Of a DNA stretch of 51,533 nt, positions 39,796 to 51,377 are shown piece by piece. Each line of letters begins with the position of its first letter. Positions within the stretch are counted from its first letter, which is position 1. This stretch comes from Scleroderma bovista (lineage: Eukaryota > Basidiomycota > Agaricomycetes > Boletales > Sclerodermataceae), in assembly GCA_037178675.1 (NCBI GenBank), contig JAYMGJ010000272.1, positions 1-51,533 of the forward strand, read 5' to 3'. Below the pieces are notes generated by a model. The model did not search any database and had not been told where the DNA came from. It worked only from the letters and a program-made list of their open reading frames with translations. Position numbers and translations under genes: made by a program.

Positions 39796-40829
39796 GCAGA
39801 GTAAGTCCAGACCATGGGAAAGTAGTCTGGAGTAGCACAGCTTGTCTGGAGCAAAGGACATCCCAGAGGTGGGATAAGTCCTAAGGGGTTTAGCTTCAAG
39901 TCCAGGACAGAGATGGCTTTTACCCTTGTGTGAGTAGGAGACTTGCTAGGAGCAGACATAGGACCAAGGGGACAAGATGGGATGGAGGCCAGAGCTGGCT
40001 GGAGTTCAGGAGAACAAGATGGGATTAGGAGAGCATGGTGGGTAGTACAGAGTGAGGAGTATCTTAGTCGAGATTTGATCTAAGGATCTACTAGGCCGGA
40101 GTATGGTAGTTTATATAGTAATGAGAACTAGAGGTGAGTATATATGGTGACAAGTAAACACCTCAGTTGGGACAAGGGATAGAGTGGAAACAGACAGGAA
40201 AATAAACCAGGGACAGGGAAATAATCTGGAGTAGAAGCAGACATGGGGAACTAGAGATACAGGGACAATGGAGGAAAAGCAGGAATGAGTGTAGTAAAGG
40301 AACTAGGTCAGAACAGGACAGTAAGGGTTGGAGGTGGACTTAACTAATGTTAAGTCCAGAGCAATGTCCAGGACCAGAGGAAGTGCACAACTGGAGGAAG
40401 TGCAAGTGTGGAGGGAGTGCACAAGTGGGAGGAAGGTCTGGAGTTGGACATGGAAATGTCCTAAGACATTGGTGGACCTGACAGAGGAAGCAGAGTGGAA
40501 CAGGAGCAGAACTGAGCCAGAGTTGGATGTACCAGCCAGAGTTGGGCTAGGTTGCAGACCAGACAAAGGGAGTGGCTGGACTGAGACTGGAGTAGTGACA
40601 AGTGGTACATACAGGTTTGACATGGCAGAGTTAGACCACAGATCTGTCTGGAGGAAGACAGGGGTTAGTCCTGAGGTGGAGATGGATGAAGTGACCAGAG
40701 TTGAGCTGGAGTGCAGCTAAGGGGCTGAAGATGGCTGGACTAGATCCAGAGTTGTGTCTATGCCTAAGGAGAGGTCAGGCAGGCCAGGGTTAGACTGGAG
40801 TTGTGACTGGGAAAAGTATGGATATGACA
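39796..40829. repeat. Truncated J LTR (J2)
   Basis: It matches the J LTR from GAGTAAGTCCAGACC to the end GTATGGATATGACA at 40,829. The first 150 bases of J are missing where B3 ends, although J itself has GCACAGGGAGTAAG there, so B3 may have inserted in J2 and the left part then been lost. Confidence 0.8.
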
Positions 40830-41260
40830 GCAGGTTATCTACCCACTGCTGTTGAATACATATCAGGGGTCGATTACCTTGTGGAGTGACTCTCAACTGT
40901 GGGTTGAATAGTAACCACAGTTACACTACAAACAACTATCTACTGAGGGGTGACCATCCATTGTGGCTTTGCTCACTGTAGGTGATACTGTGGGTTCACA
41001 CATATGGTGGGTTAGCTACCTACCCAGGATTAGCTAGCCACTGCTGTTGACTATACAGCACAGGTTGACTACCCAGTGGAATGAGTACCCACCATGGGGT
41101 TGGTCATCAATCTCAGTCCCAGTTGCAACCACTACCTACCCAGGGTTGACCACCCACTGCATATGATACTGCAGGTTAGCTATTCACTGCTGTTGATTAC
41201 ACAGCACAGTTTGACTACGGTGGAGTGAGTACCCACCACAGGGTGATGGTAAGGGTTACC
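40830..41260. repeat. Degenerate tandem repeat (about 150-180-bp period)
   Basis: The motif CTACCCACTGCTGTTGA..ACACAGCACAG..TTGACTACCC..GTGGAGTGAGTACCCACCA recurs about three times with heavy divergence. It has no coding potential. Confidence 0.6.
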
Positions 41261-41470
41261 ACCATGCATCATCCAGGCACAATCTTTTATAATCAGTGGA
41301 CTAAACTCTGCCCTTAACATTAAGTGCAGAGTGTATTATCAACACCAAAGATGGAAAACCTACTCAGCATTTATGCACAATAGTTGACAGGGAATATTTT
41401 CTCTGACATTGGTATTGGTTAGAGTGGAACCTTGGTTTTTGACTGCAGGTAAAGTTCATACTGTGGGTTG
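41261..41470. other. Spacer between the two satellite-like stretches
   Basis: I recognise nothing in these 210 bases. Confidence 0.4.
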
Positions 41471-42860
41471 TTATAACACTATCCAGTGTGCAACAGCTAG
41501 ATGTAGCATGAGTGGGCTGACAGACATGTCACATTGACAGGCTGCTACCACATGATCCCGTGTGATACAAGTGAGCTGAAATAACCTTCCCAAAAGGTAG
41601 TGGTGAGCCCATATTCCATCATCCCAAGTAGCATGAGTGGGTTGAAACTTTGATATGCCAATAGGATGTGAATAGGCCCCTATTATACCATCCCATGTTA
41701 TGTAGGCAGGCTGCCATTACATGGTCCCATGTAATATGAGTGAGCCAAAATCACATTCACCTAAGGTATAGGTGAGCCCATATTCCATTACCCCTAGTAG
41801 CACAATGTAGAGACAGTCCTGTCTCTAGGTGTGTAGATTGGTAGTACTGATACTGGACTCTTACCTTAGCTATGTAGGCTTGTACTTAGCTTACTAAGCA
41901 ATCTCCTTCTCTTCAGTGTATATCTTTGAGCTCAGTCTGGAGTGACTGAACCACCTGTCCTTTCCCTAGTTTTCCTAGTCTCCTTAGTCCCTGGAAGCCT
42001 TGCCAGACCTCCAGAAGTCCCTGGGTTGAGCATGCCTCACCTGAGGCAGCAGCAACACCCAACCCCCCCTACAATGAGTGGGCTGACACATGGATGTTGT
42101 CATGGGATATGGATGGGCCCCTATTATATCATCACATCTAACATGGGCAGGCTACTATTACATAGTCCCGTGTAGTATGAGTGAGCTGAAATAACAAAGT
42201 CCCTAAGGTACAGAGGAGCCCATATTCCATCATCACGAGTAGCAAGAGTGGGCTGAGAGTGGATGGTTCCAATGTGATACAGGTGAGCCCATATATGATG
42301 CCACCATCCTGTGTAGCATGGGTGGGCTTTGAATAGCCTGTCCCTTATCATGTATGTCAGCCAAAATAGCAATGTCCCCTGAACTGTGGGGGGCCCATAT
42401 AGATTAAGGTCGTGTAGCATGAGTAAGCTTACATTATGATGTTCTGATGTAATATGGATGGGCTATTATTACCTGGTTCCATGTGATATGGGTCAGCCCA
42501 GGTAGAACAGTCACTAAGGTATAGGTGAGCCCATATTTCATCATACCAAGTAGCATGGATGGGCTAAGATTTGATCTGTCCAATGGAATATGGGTGAGCC
42601 CATGTAAAATTGCATCATCCTGTGAGTCAAGGGTGGGCTATGAATCAGTTGTGACCTGGAATACAGGTGAGCCAAAATACCACTGGAATGTAAATCAAAG
42701 CAGGGCCCATAATATCTAGCCCCATTGACATGGTTAGGCTGACATATGGTGTTTCCCTCTAATATGGATTGGCCCATAGATAACTGGCCAAGAGTGATGG
42801 ATGGGCTGATGGAGTCTGGTACATGGGTATAAGGTGAGCCAAAGATGGCCACAGCAGGAG
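41471..42860. repeat. Degenerate satellite, GTAGCATGAGTGGGCTGA type
   Basis: The block (T/G)TAGCATGAGTGGGCTGA, followed by a CATGTGATAT-like and a GTGAGCCCATATT block, recurs about every 80-100 bases with much variation. D2 is inserted in one unit. Long minus-strand frames across it are repeat artefacts. Confidence 0.7.
41806..42070. repeat. Repeat D2, 265 bp, inserted in the satellite
   Basis: It starts TGTAGAGACAGTCCTGTCTC and is flanked by ACAA on both sides (41,802-41,805 and 42,071-42,074); joining the flanks restores a satellite unit (GTAGCACAATGAGTGGGCTG). It is the second copy of D. Confidence 0.7.
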
Positions 42861-43147
42861 AATGCAGCTGACAGAAGCCATGGTGTGACAGTAAATACAA
42901 AGTAGGATACCAGAAAAATGAGCCTGAAGCACAATCAAGACAATAATGATTTCTCTCCAAAAGCCTGTGGGAGTTTATAGGGCCTGTGTTCAGTGGTGGG
43001 TGAATAATGATATGGAGAAATATGGATCACCAAAATATCAATTAGGTTAGACATGTCCAGAAACATAATAAGCAACCACACAGCCATGGCAACATGATAA
43101 GCATTATCATTTCTAAAATTCCACTCCATATGTATTTATTAATTCAC
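42861..43147. other. Non-coding stretch 3' of the dioxygenase-like gene
   Basis: The stretch is A/T-rich and I see no gene. It probably contains the 3' untranslated region of the minus-strand gene that follows. Confidence 0.35.
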
Positions 43148-43704
43148 TTAGAAAGAGATATCAATAGTGAAATACATCTGTTCTATAAACTCCTCTGCAC
43201 TGTACAGTATGGTAGGCCTCAGCAACCTCTCCACACTATCAATCCTCATCCAATCTGCACACCTTGGAACATTTGCCCAATGGTGAATGTTATCCCTCAT
43301 ATAGTAGGTCAAACAGTACCAGTTTCCTTCTACAGCATTTACCCCATGCCTAAAAAGCCTCCCCAAGAATGCAACCATGGTACCAGGTTTGTACACCAGC
43401 TCAATACCAAGGGTAGGGATGGCCATGATACAGTCAGTGTATTCACCCACATTTACTATAATATCATACCAACTGGCACAGGATTGGGGATCACAGTGGA
43501 GAGGGGTGCACCAGTTTGCAATAACTGAAATATTGGTAAATGCAGTGGGCCAGAGGGATAAGGCCCAGTTCATGCCAAGGTCATTTGTGGAAGACCAATC
43601 TTCCAATAAACTAATTCCTTGCATACCATCCTCATACAGCTGTGGATGCATGATTGATAATGCACCTGATATAATGGAGGTCGGCTGCACCACATCTTGC
43701 AACC
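43148..43704 (-). pseudogene. 2OG-Fe(II) dioxygenase-like gene (possibly TET/JBP type), N terminus cut off
   Basis: The open frame reads SIMHPQLYEDGMQG, IANWCTPLHCDPQSCASWYD, GEYTDCIMAIPTLGIELVYK, PGTMVAFLGRLFRHGV and NWYCLTYYMRDNIH. HCD (HxD), the later RHGV His and the YYMR Arg fit the metal- and 2-oxoglutarate-binding residues of a double-stranded beta-helix dioxygenase. Many basidiomycete proteins of this form occur in large families, some classed with TET/JBP DNA-base oxygenases associated with KDZ transposons (established for the group, assignment here is inference). The frame is intact for about 180 codons to the stop at 43,148. Chromovirus C2 inserted at 43,705 and removed the upstream part, so the copy cannot make a full protein. 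Confidence 0.5.
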
Positions 43705-45035
43705 TGTCATAACCACATGACACTACCAGACTCTGCAAGGCCTCTAGTCTGTTATAGACTCAAGTCTGATTGTGATCAGACACCTCCAACGCTACGTATC
43801 CATCTCCGCTCTGACAATTGATGCTCTGTCCCCTTTTAGTAAATAGTTCCACACCTATGCCTCTGGTTATTGTATGCTTCTGTTCCGTTTCTGTTCCTGT
43901 TTCCTTTGTTCCCGTTTTAGACTAGATCTGATTACTCATAGCTGTGATCCATTAACCTTTTGATCTGTTATGCTTATCACTGGTCTCCGTTCCATGTATG
44001 TTACTCATCCATTTGTCATCCACAGACTCTTAGCTACATCTCTGCTGTGTCTCTCTCCGCTTCTCGGTTACTGTACATATCTGATGTAAAGTATAAGTAC
44101 TCCACATGCTGAGGGGATTGTCCCTCAGTTCTGTCATGACCGCGTGACAGTGCCAGACTCCGCAAGGCCTCTAGTCTGTTATAGGCTCAAGTCCGATTGC
44201 GATCAGACACCTCCGATGCTACGCATCCATCTCCGCTCCGACAATTGATGCTCCATCTCCTTTTAGTAAACAGTTCCGTGCTTATGCCTCCAGTTATTGT
44301 ATGCTTCCATTCCGCTTCCGTTCCTGCTTCCCTTGTTCCTGTTTTAGATTAGATCTGATTACTCATAGCTGTGTCCCGTTAACCTTTTGATCTGTTACGC
44401 TTATCACTGATCTCCATTCCGTGTATGTTACTCATCCATTTGTCATCCGCAGACTCTTAGCTACGTCTCTGCTATGTCTCTCTCCACTTCTCGGTTACTG
44501 TACATATCCGATGTAAAGTATAAGTACTCCAAATGCTGAGGGGATTGTCCCTCAGTTCAAATATCATCTTGAATACTTCCCGCGAACTCACCTCTGTCTC
44601 CTCTACCTTCTGGCAACTCCAACCTTTGTTGGACCTCTGTCTATCTGTCCCTTTGTCCTCTGAAATACGAGGACGCAGGTATCGCAAGGGTGTAGCACAT
44701 ACGCTGAAGCCAAGTCCTCAACACCTCCACATCACCTCTGCCTGTCGTCAACATCCCTTTGGACTTATCTCCACTGACATCGGAGTTCGTCAGAAGAACC
44801 GGTTCTGACAAGTTCAAATATCATCTTGAATACTTCCCACGAACTCATCTCTGTCTGCCTTCGTTCTCTCTGTCCCTCTGTCCTCTGAAATACAAGGACA
44901 CAGGTATTGCAAGGGTGCAGCACATACGCTGAAGCCAAGTCCTCAACACCTCTGCATTACCTCTGCCTGTTGTTGACACCCCTTTGGACTTATCTCCACT
45001 CACATCGGAGTTCGTCAGAAGAACTGGTTCTGACA
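43705..45035 (+). repeat. 5' LTR of C2, split by a nested solo LTR
   Basis: The outer LTR is 43,705-44,131 plus 44,816-45,035, from TGTCATAACCACATG to GGTTCTGACA. TATAAGTACTC is at 44,092, followed by GAGGGGATTGTCCCTC, a near-palindrome. The duplicated AGTTC (44,127-44,131 and 44,811-44,815) brackets the inserted LTR. Confidence 0.93.
44132..44810 (+). repeat. Solo C LTR nested in the C2 5' LTR
   Basis: A 679-bp C LTR (TGTCATGACCGCGTG...GGTTCTGACA) in the same orientation as its host LTR, with the perfect 5-bp duplication AGTTC. It lies just after the TATA-hairpin region, so it would separate the promoter of C2 from R/U5. Confidence 0.95.
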
Positions 45036-45060
45036 GTATATTTGAACTCACTCTTGCACA
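45036..45060 (+). other. Primer binding region of C2
   Basis: GTATATTTGAACTCACTCTTG follows the LTR directly. It is similar to C1 and A in position and sequence; the tRNA is not assigned. Confidence 0.45.
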
Positions 45061-45080
45061 CCTGCTAACTACTCGAAATC

Positions 45081-46442
45081 ATGACTAGTTGCTCAATAAT
45101 CACTACCCATGCTCAGTCTCGTGTGCTCAAAGAGTGCCAGGAGGTGCTCAATGCGCCCTCCACTTCCCGAAATGATTTGGTTGAAGAAGGAGAATTCCTC
45201 TCCTTCTCCAATTGAAATACTCTGCCTGGGGCTCCCACCCCTGATCCCACTACTCCAACCCCAGCTGCCCGCTGCCCCAATGAGTCTGGAGTTTACTCCA
45301 TGCATCATTTCGACAATGCCTTAGACATCTATGGTGACGGCTACCCTGGTGATGATGGCAGTGACGGCGGAGGTAGTAACCCACTGTTCCCCAACCCACC
45401 AAACATTCCACTACCAGACTCCCCTATCCCTTCTGCCTCAACTCCAACCCTGGACCCCTTGCTCCTGTTTGCACAGGCAGTCCAAGCGCTGACCAAAGTT
45501 GCTACAGTGTCCACCAACCATGACTCCTCTTCTGATTGCACCAAAGTCTGCGAACCTGACACGTTTGACAGAACTGATCCACACAAGCTCTGCGCATTCC
45601 TTGTTCAGTGCAAACTGAACTTTCAGGATCGCCCCAAGGCTTTCACCTCTGACCGCGCAAGGGTCACCTTTGTGCAGTCCTACCTAAAGGGCATGGCCCT
45701 CAAGTGGTTTGAACCCAACCTACTCAACTCCACCAACCCCCACACCCGTCCACTATGGATGGACAACTACACCCAGTTCGTCTCCGAACTGAAATCCAAC
45801 TTTGGCCTGCACGACCCTGTCGGAGACACCAAACATCAGTTGGACAATCTGTCCATGAAAGAAGGACAGAAAATCAACAAGTACATGGTTGAATTCAACT
45901 GCCTTGCTGGCCAAGTCTGCAGCTATGGCGATGGTGCCCTCTGCCACATATTTTACAGTGGTCTCCTGGACTGCATCAAGGACAAAATCTCCTGTGTAGG
46001 CAAACCATGCACACTCGATGGTTACTGCACCCTCGTGCAGACCATTGATGCCAGGTACTGGGAGCGCAAGTCAGAAGTTGCATGCCAGAACAAATCCTCC
46101 ACCTCCTCGACATCCAACTCTGCCTCTAGAGGCAACTCCTCCACCTCATCCGACTCCAAGGGCAAAACCAAGGAGAAGGACAACAAAAACAAGAGCTCCG
46201 ACAAGTTGAGGAGCTCCTCTGGCACCAAGCCCGCCTCCTCTGAAACCTCTGCCCATCTTGGAAAAGATGGAAAGTTGACCAAGGAAGAGCGCCAGTGGCA
46301 CATCAAAGACAAGCTCTGCATGTTCTGCAGACAGCCAGGCCATATGGCCAGAGACTGTCCCAAGTCCACCTCCAAGAGCTCTAAGGCCAAAGCCCGCACT
46401 GCCAAGGCTGTGACTCCTGCTGCTGCAGAGTCAAAAAATTAG
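45081..46442 (+). pseudogene. C2 gag
   Basis: From ATG 45,081 (MTSCSIITTHAQSRVLKECQ) the frame is open to TAG 46,440 except for TGA at 45,213-45,215, which is Arg (SFSNRNTLPGAP) in C1. The Gag core is FVQSYLKGMALKWFEPNLLN and FGLHDPVGDTKHQL; a Ser/Lys linker and the knuckle CMFCRQPGHMARDC follow. A downstream ATG at 45,300 begins a 380-residue open frame. Confidence 0.92.
46433..46439 (+). promoter_or_regulatory. -1 frameshift site, gag to pol of C2
   Basis: The gag codons are TCA AAA AAT TAG. The heptamer A AAA AAT lies directly before the gag stop. The -1 frame continues KKLDSSSQNSAQ into protease. Element A has A AAA AAA at this point. Confidence 0.6.
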
Positions 46443-49372
46443 ACAGCAGCTCCCAGAACTCCGCACAATCTGGGGGTTGCATTGACTCCAACTGTGCACC
46501 CACGGAGTTATGCCTCAACGTGTCCACTCTCTCCAACCCAAACTCCCTTATACCTTCCGTCACAATTATGTCCCCTGTCACTATTCCTCCTGTCTCCACT
46601 CTCATTGACTCTGGCTCTAGCCACTGTTTCATAGATAGCAAATTTGTTAATAAACACTCTCTTGAAACCTACCCGATCACTCTGCTTGAACTCTGCCTCC
46701 TAGATGGTTCTATGAACACCTTCATTACCAAAGCCATTAAACTCAACATTCAGTTCTCCACAGGTGAAGTCAACTCTGAAATGTTCTACATAACTCTGCT
46801 GGATTCCTCCTGTGTGCTGGTCCTTGGACATAGCTGGCTCACCCACTACAATCCATTGATTGACTGGTTTTTGGGTCACATTGAATTCCATAAAGGCACA
46901 CTGCGAATGCCTGCATCCCCGGTACCCCATCCTGTCAAGTCCACCTCTGTGTCAGCCTCCATGGCTCCACCACCTAAGGACTCATCTCTGCCCTCCAACT
47001 CCAACTCACCTCAGTTAACCGCTCCCTACGTTTCACTGATAGGTGCTGCTGCATTCGCACACGCTTGCAAACTCATGGGATCTACCAACTTCATGCTGTA
47101 CATCCACCCAGAGGACATGAAGCTCTGCTCTGCCTCCGCTGCCACTCCTGTCGATTCTCCCAATCTCTCCGCTGTGCCAGAAGTCTACCATGACTTCGCT
47201 GATGTCTTCAGCAAGGCAAAAGCTACTACGCTCGCTCCACACCATGAGTACGACCTCTGAATCAATTTGGAAGAGGGTGCAAGCCCTCCGCTGGGTACTG
47301 TGTACTCCCTTTCACAGACTGAATTAGGGGTGCTCCGCACCTTCATTGACAAGCACTTCTCCTATGGCTTCATCCGACAGTTGACCTCTGCTCATGGAGC
47401 TCCTGTCCTGTTCGTCCGCAAAAAGGATGGATCACTCCACCTCTGCATCAATTACCAAGGACTGAACAAAATATCAAAGAAAGACCGCTACCCACTCCCT
47501 CTCATCTCTGACCTCCTCAATTCTCCTAGCAAGGTGAAGATCTACTCTAAGATCAATCTCCGCCATGCATACCACTTGGTCCGCATCGCTGAAGGAGATG
47601 AATGGAAGACCGTGTTTTGCACACGGTATGGCTCCTTCAAGTGGAATGTCATGCCTTTCGGCCTGACCAATGCTCCTGTGGCTTTCCAGCGATTTGTTAA
47701 CAGCATCCTTTCCGACATGCTTGATGTCTGCATTGTCATCTACCTAGACGACATCCTTATCTACTCTGAAGACATTGAATTGCACCAAAAGCATGTCCGC
47801 AAAGTCCTCTGATGCCTCCGAAAGCATAACCTCTTTGCTAAACTGGAGAAGTGTGAATTCCATACCACCTCTACCAAATACCTGGGCTTCTGCCTCTCCC
47901 CCAATGGCCTCTCCATGTCTGCCGACAAAGTCAAAGCCATCTCCGACTGGCCAGAACCCTGCAAGGTGAAGGACGTCCAGTCTTTCCTTGGTTTTGCAAA
48001 TTTCTACCATCATTTCATCTTCAACTACTCCAACATTGTCGTACCTCTCACACGGCTTACCTGCAAAAACATTCCTTGGAATTTTGGTGAGGATTGTCAC
48101 TCTGCCTTTAACCTCCTGAAGAAGGCCTTCACCTCTGCTCCTATCCTTACCCACTGGGTCCCTGACGCTCCACTGACTGTGGAGACCAATGCTTTGGACT
48201 ACACCATTGCTGGAATCCTTTCCATCACTGGCTCTGATGAGGTCCTCTGCCCTGTCGCGTACTATTCGCGCACTCTGTCCACTCCGGAGCTGAATTATGA
48301 CACCCACGACAAGGAGCTTTTGGCCATCTTTGAGGCCTTTAAGCACTGGCGACATTACCTTGAAGGCTTCACCACCCCAGTCGACATGGTCACTGACCAC
48401 AAGAATTTGGAGTATTTCTCCAGCTCCAAGGTCTTGACTTGCTGTCAAGCCCACTGGTCGGAGTACCTCTCTCAGTTCAACCTCGCCATCCACTTCCACC
48501 CTGGACACCTCGGAGCTAAACCCAACGCCCTCACTAGACGCTGGGATGTCTACCCAAAAGAGGGGGATAGGGACTACGCTCGGGTCAACCCACACAACCT
48601 CTGACCCATGTTCACCCAAGAACAACTCATGTCCTCCCTCAGGGCAACCATTCTACTCACTCCAGCAATCTGAGCTGCCATCCTCATCAACGTGGAGCAA
48701 CTCCACAAAGACATTCTCGCAGCCCTCCCTTCCGATCCTGTCATGCTCAGCCACAAGTCCAACTCATCTGATTCTCAGTGGTCAATGGACTCCACTGGCC
48801 TACTCCACCTTGATGATAGGATCTACATGCCAGATACCAACGACCTCCGCCTCAGAGTCCTCCGCTACAAGCACAACCATTCGCTCTCTGGCCACTTCGG
48901 CCAGAACAATGCATTGGAACTAGTCTGCCAGGAATATACCTGGCCAGGTGTCTGCACCTTTGTAAAAGGCTATGTAAGTTCCTGCACATCCTGCAGACGT
49001 GCTAAGGTCCCTAGGCACAGGTCTTACGGCCTACTAAAACAACTTCCGATCCCCGCTTGCCCATGGCATTCCATATCCATGGACTTCATCGAGCAACTAC
49101 CATCTTCTGATGGATTTACCTCCATCCTAGTTGTTGTGGACCACCTCTCGAAGCAAGGAATATTCATTCTGACCTATGACACCATCACCTCCCCTGAGCT
49201 TGCCAAGCTCTTCATTGCACACATGTTTTCCAAACATGGAGTACCCACCCATGTCACCTCCGACAGAGGTTCAGAGTTCATCTCCCACTTCTTCCACTCA
49301 CTCAGAAAAGCTCTCGGAATGACCCTGAATTTCACCTCTGGTTATCATCCAGAAGGAGATGGTCAAACCGAT
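46443..49372 (+). pseudogene. C2 pol: protease, RT, RNase H, integrase (incomplete)
   Basis: One frame runs from the frameshift site to 49,372. Protease has STLIDSGSSHC. RT has [29 protein letters not shown] and YLDD (47,741-47,752). RNase H has ETNALDYTIAGIL and HDKELLAIFEAF. Integrase has HFGQNNALEL, CTSCRRAK, SMDFIEQ, TSDRGSEF, ending GDGQTD where B4 enters just before the catalytic Glu. Only four stops interrupt it, all TGA: 47,258 (also in C1), 47,810 (CAA in C1), 48,602 (CGA in C1) and 48,671 (Arg in A). There is no frameshift. Confidence 0.93.
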
Positions 49373-50936
49373 GTGCGCCTAAGTGAGGGAAGAGGTCAGA
49401 ACAACCAACAACCAACACCAAATGACAGCAATATGCGAGTGGTGGTCTTCCTTTGCATATCTGGTATCTAATCTCCTGAGGGGGATATGCTGCACACCTT
49501 CAGGCAAGGTGCAGGGGGGAAGGGAAGGGCTTCTGATGGGGAATATATGCGACTGGGGGTGGGATTGACTCTTCTTCAGGCTACCACAGTAGTTAGGAAG
49601 AGTCCTGGGGATGAAGAGCGATGATAGATGGACAATAGGGGTGATGTAACAGTGATGGAGCAAGGGGGAAGCAAGGGGACAGCTCCTGCTTCAAGAATGC
49701 GATGGACAGTGATGGGATGGAGTGGACAGATGAGCTAGACTGCGCTTCAGCCTAGAGAAATGATCAGATATCAAGTATATCTGATAAACAGCAATAATGG
49801 AGCTTTAGGCCAGCACTGAGTGACCTACAAGTCCAAGGACAGAGAGGGAGCTTATAGAGAGTGAGGGAGAGTGAATGTGGTCGCTTTATTGAGGGGGAAG
49901 CAGACACTTCCTTGCAGCCTTTGGCTGCTGGTTTATATACAGGAGGGGCTGTGGCCCAGTAAGCACAAATGACAAAGTGCTTGGTAAGAGATTGGTAAGG
50001 AATTGGTAAGCCATCAGTAAGCAGTGTAATCAGGCTGAGTAATTGATGGGGAGAGCCTAAACAAGCTGCTGAGCCAAAAGAAAGAGCAAAAACATAGGTA
50101 AAAAGGGGTGTACAACCAAGAATATGGAAAAATCATTGCATGGGGCCCAAAAGAGAGGGGGGAAAGCATGGGATGAGTAGATTGAAGCTAAATGAGCATA
50201 TGCGATGACATAATGCATATGAATCATAGGGGCATGAGTCATGAATTGATAACCAGCATATAAGCATAATTTGAAGGATGATTGGTAAGTGATTGATAAG
50301 GGGAGTAATGGGGATTAGTAATGCCAAAAGGGGATGAATAATGCGCAGCAGAGTGAGTCAGAGTGAGCCAGAGTGACTCTGTGTGACTCAGAAAGAAGGG
50401 AAGCACAACCTATGATTTATTGAACTTTAGATCTGGAGATGAGCTTCTGAAGCAGTGCCACTGATGGGAGTGGCTGGGGGATAATAGAAGAATTGATCCA
50501 ATCAAAGGAGCAGTGTCAGGGGGCCTGGAATGACAAGTAGAGTCACAGCTGGTCACAGAGTGTCACAAATCCCTTGGGTTGAGCTTCTGTAGGGCAAAAA
50601 CGTGAAAATTGGTGCTCCCCAAGTACAGTCTTCTCTAGAGCAGGAGGGAGAAGGTTCTGTACTCTGTAGGGGTTCCTAAGAAGGGTTCTAAAGCACTGTT
50701 TCATTTGTGTTTGCTGCGGGATAGCAGGGAAGAGAATTGCAAGTAGCGGATTTGATGTGTCCAGGGAAGCGAGATGAATGACAGTGGGAGATGGATGTGA
50801 CAGGACTCTGGGACAAAAGGACCATATGCAGAGGACTCAGGAGACACAGAGACAACCAGGTATGAATCTTCAAGTCTAACAATAGACTTGAGGTGACCAA
50901 AGTATGTGCGCGATGCAGGACTGACGAGGAGAATGC
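49373..50936 (-). repeat. Truncated B LTR (B4) in C2 integrase
   Basis: It runs from the LTR 3' end (TGTGCGCCTAAGTGAGG on plus) through AATAAA (about 49,883) and TATA (about 49,930) to the middle of the U3 ORF, and is broken at 50,936 by an A LTR. The left 4-bp flank is CCGA; the right is missing. Confidence 0.88.
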
Positions 50937-51377
50937 TGTCAAGTCCGGGTCTACTCCAGTAGGGGGTCCGGTCAGGTCCGGACGGAAACGGACAAAAGGA
51001 GAGGGCAGAGGGCTGGACAAGAGATTAGTCCGGCCGGAGTTGGTGACCGTTTGGATTCAATGACTAAGAACAACGAGCATTGATCCCTTGCGTAGGTTCC
51101 GGTCAAGAAGGGGACACGGAGACAGAGACGGAGACGAGCAAGATCAGGAGTAGAGACTATGGTTGATTTCAGACTGAGGTATACAGGACGGAGTACAGGG
51201 TACTTATACTATGGAGAACTAGGGTCGAGTATTTACGGTGACAAGTAAACAGTCTAACAGCGGACAAGGGATGACCGGAGTTAGGACTAGGTCAGGTCCG
51301 ATGAAAATAAAGCAGGTCCGGTGAAAATACTACAAGGTATGAGATACAACGAGTTCACGGAGAACTCACATCAAGGC
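50937..51377 (-). repeat. A LTR in B4, broken by a nested A LTR
   Basis: It starts (plus) TGTCAAGTCCGGGTCTACTC and runs 441 bases, keeping most CpG sites, then stops where another A LTR begins. Confidence 0.88.

Larger units (their letters stand above)
43705..49372 (+). mobile_element. Chromovirus C2 (Ty3/gypsy), 5' part
   Basis: The same family as C1 on the plus strand. It has a 5' LTR (with a nested solo LTR), a primer site, gag and pol as far as the integrase core, where B4 cuts it at 49,373. The rest is outside the window or lost. Gag and pol have only TGA nonsense codons and no frameshift apart from the normal -1 site. Confidence 0.92.

Noticed and set aside
47744..48625. 293-codon minus-strand ORF opposite C2 RNase H, with similar ones at 11,752-12,420 and 29,019-29,792
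   Set aside because: It mirrors the strongly conserved RT/RNase H frame. Its sequence follows from the sense codons, and it has no intron, TATA box or motif of its own.
45213..48673. TGA as a recoded sense codon
   Set aside because: The stops fall at CGA positions in paralogues and are accompanied by many other CpG transitions, so decay is the simpler reading.
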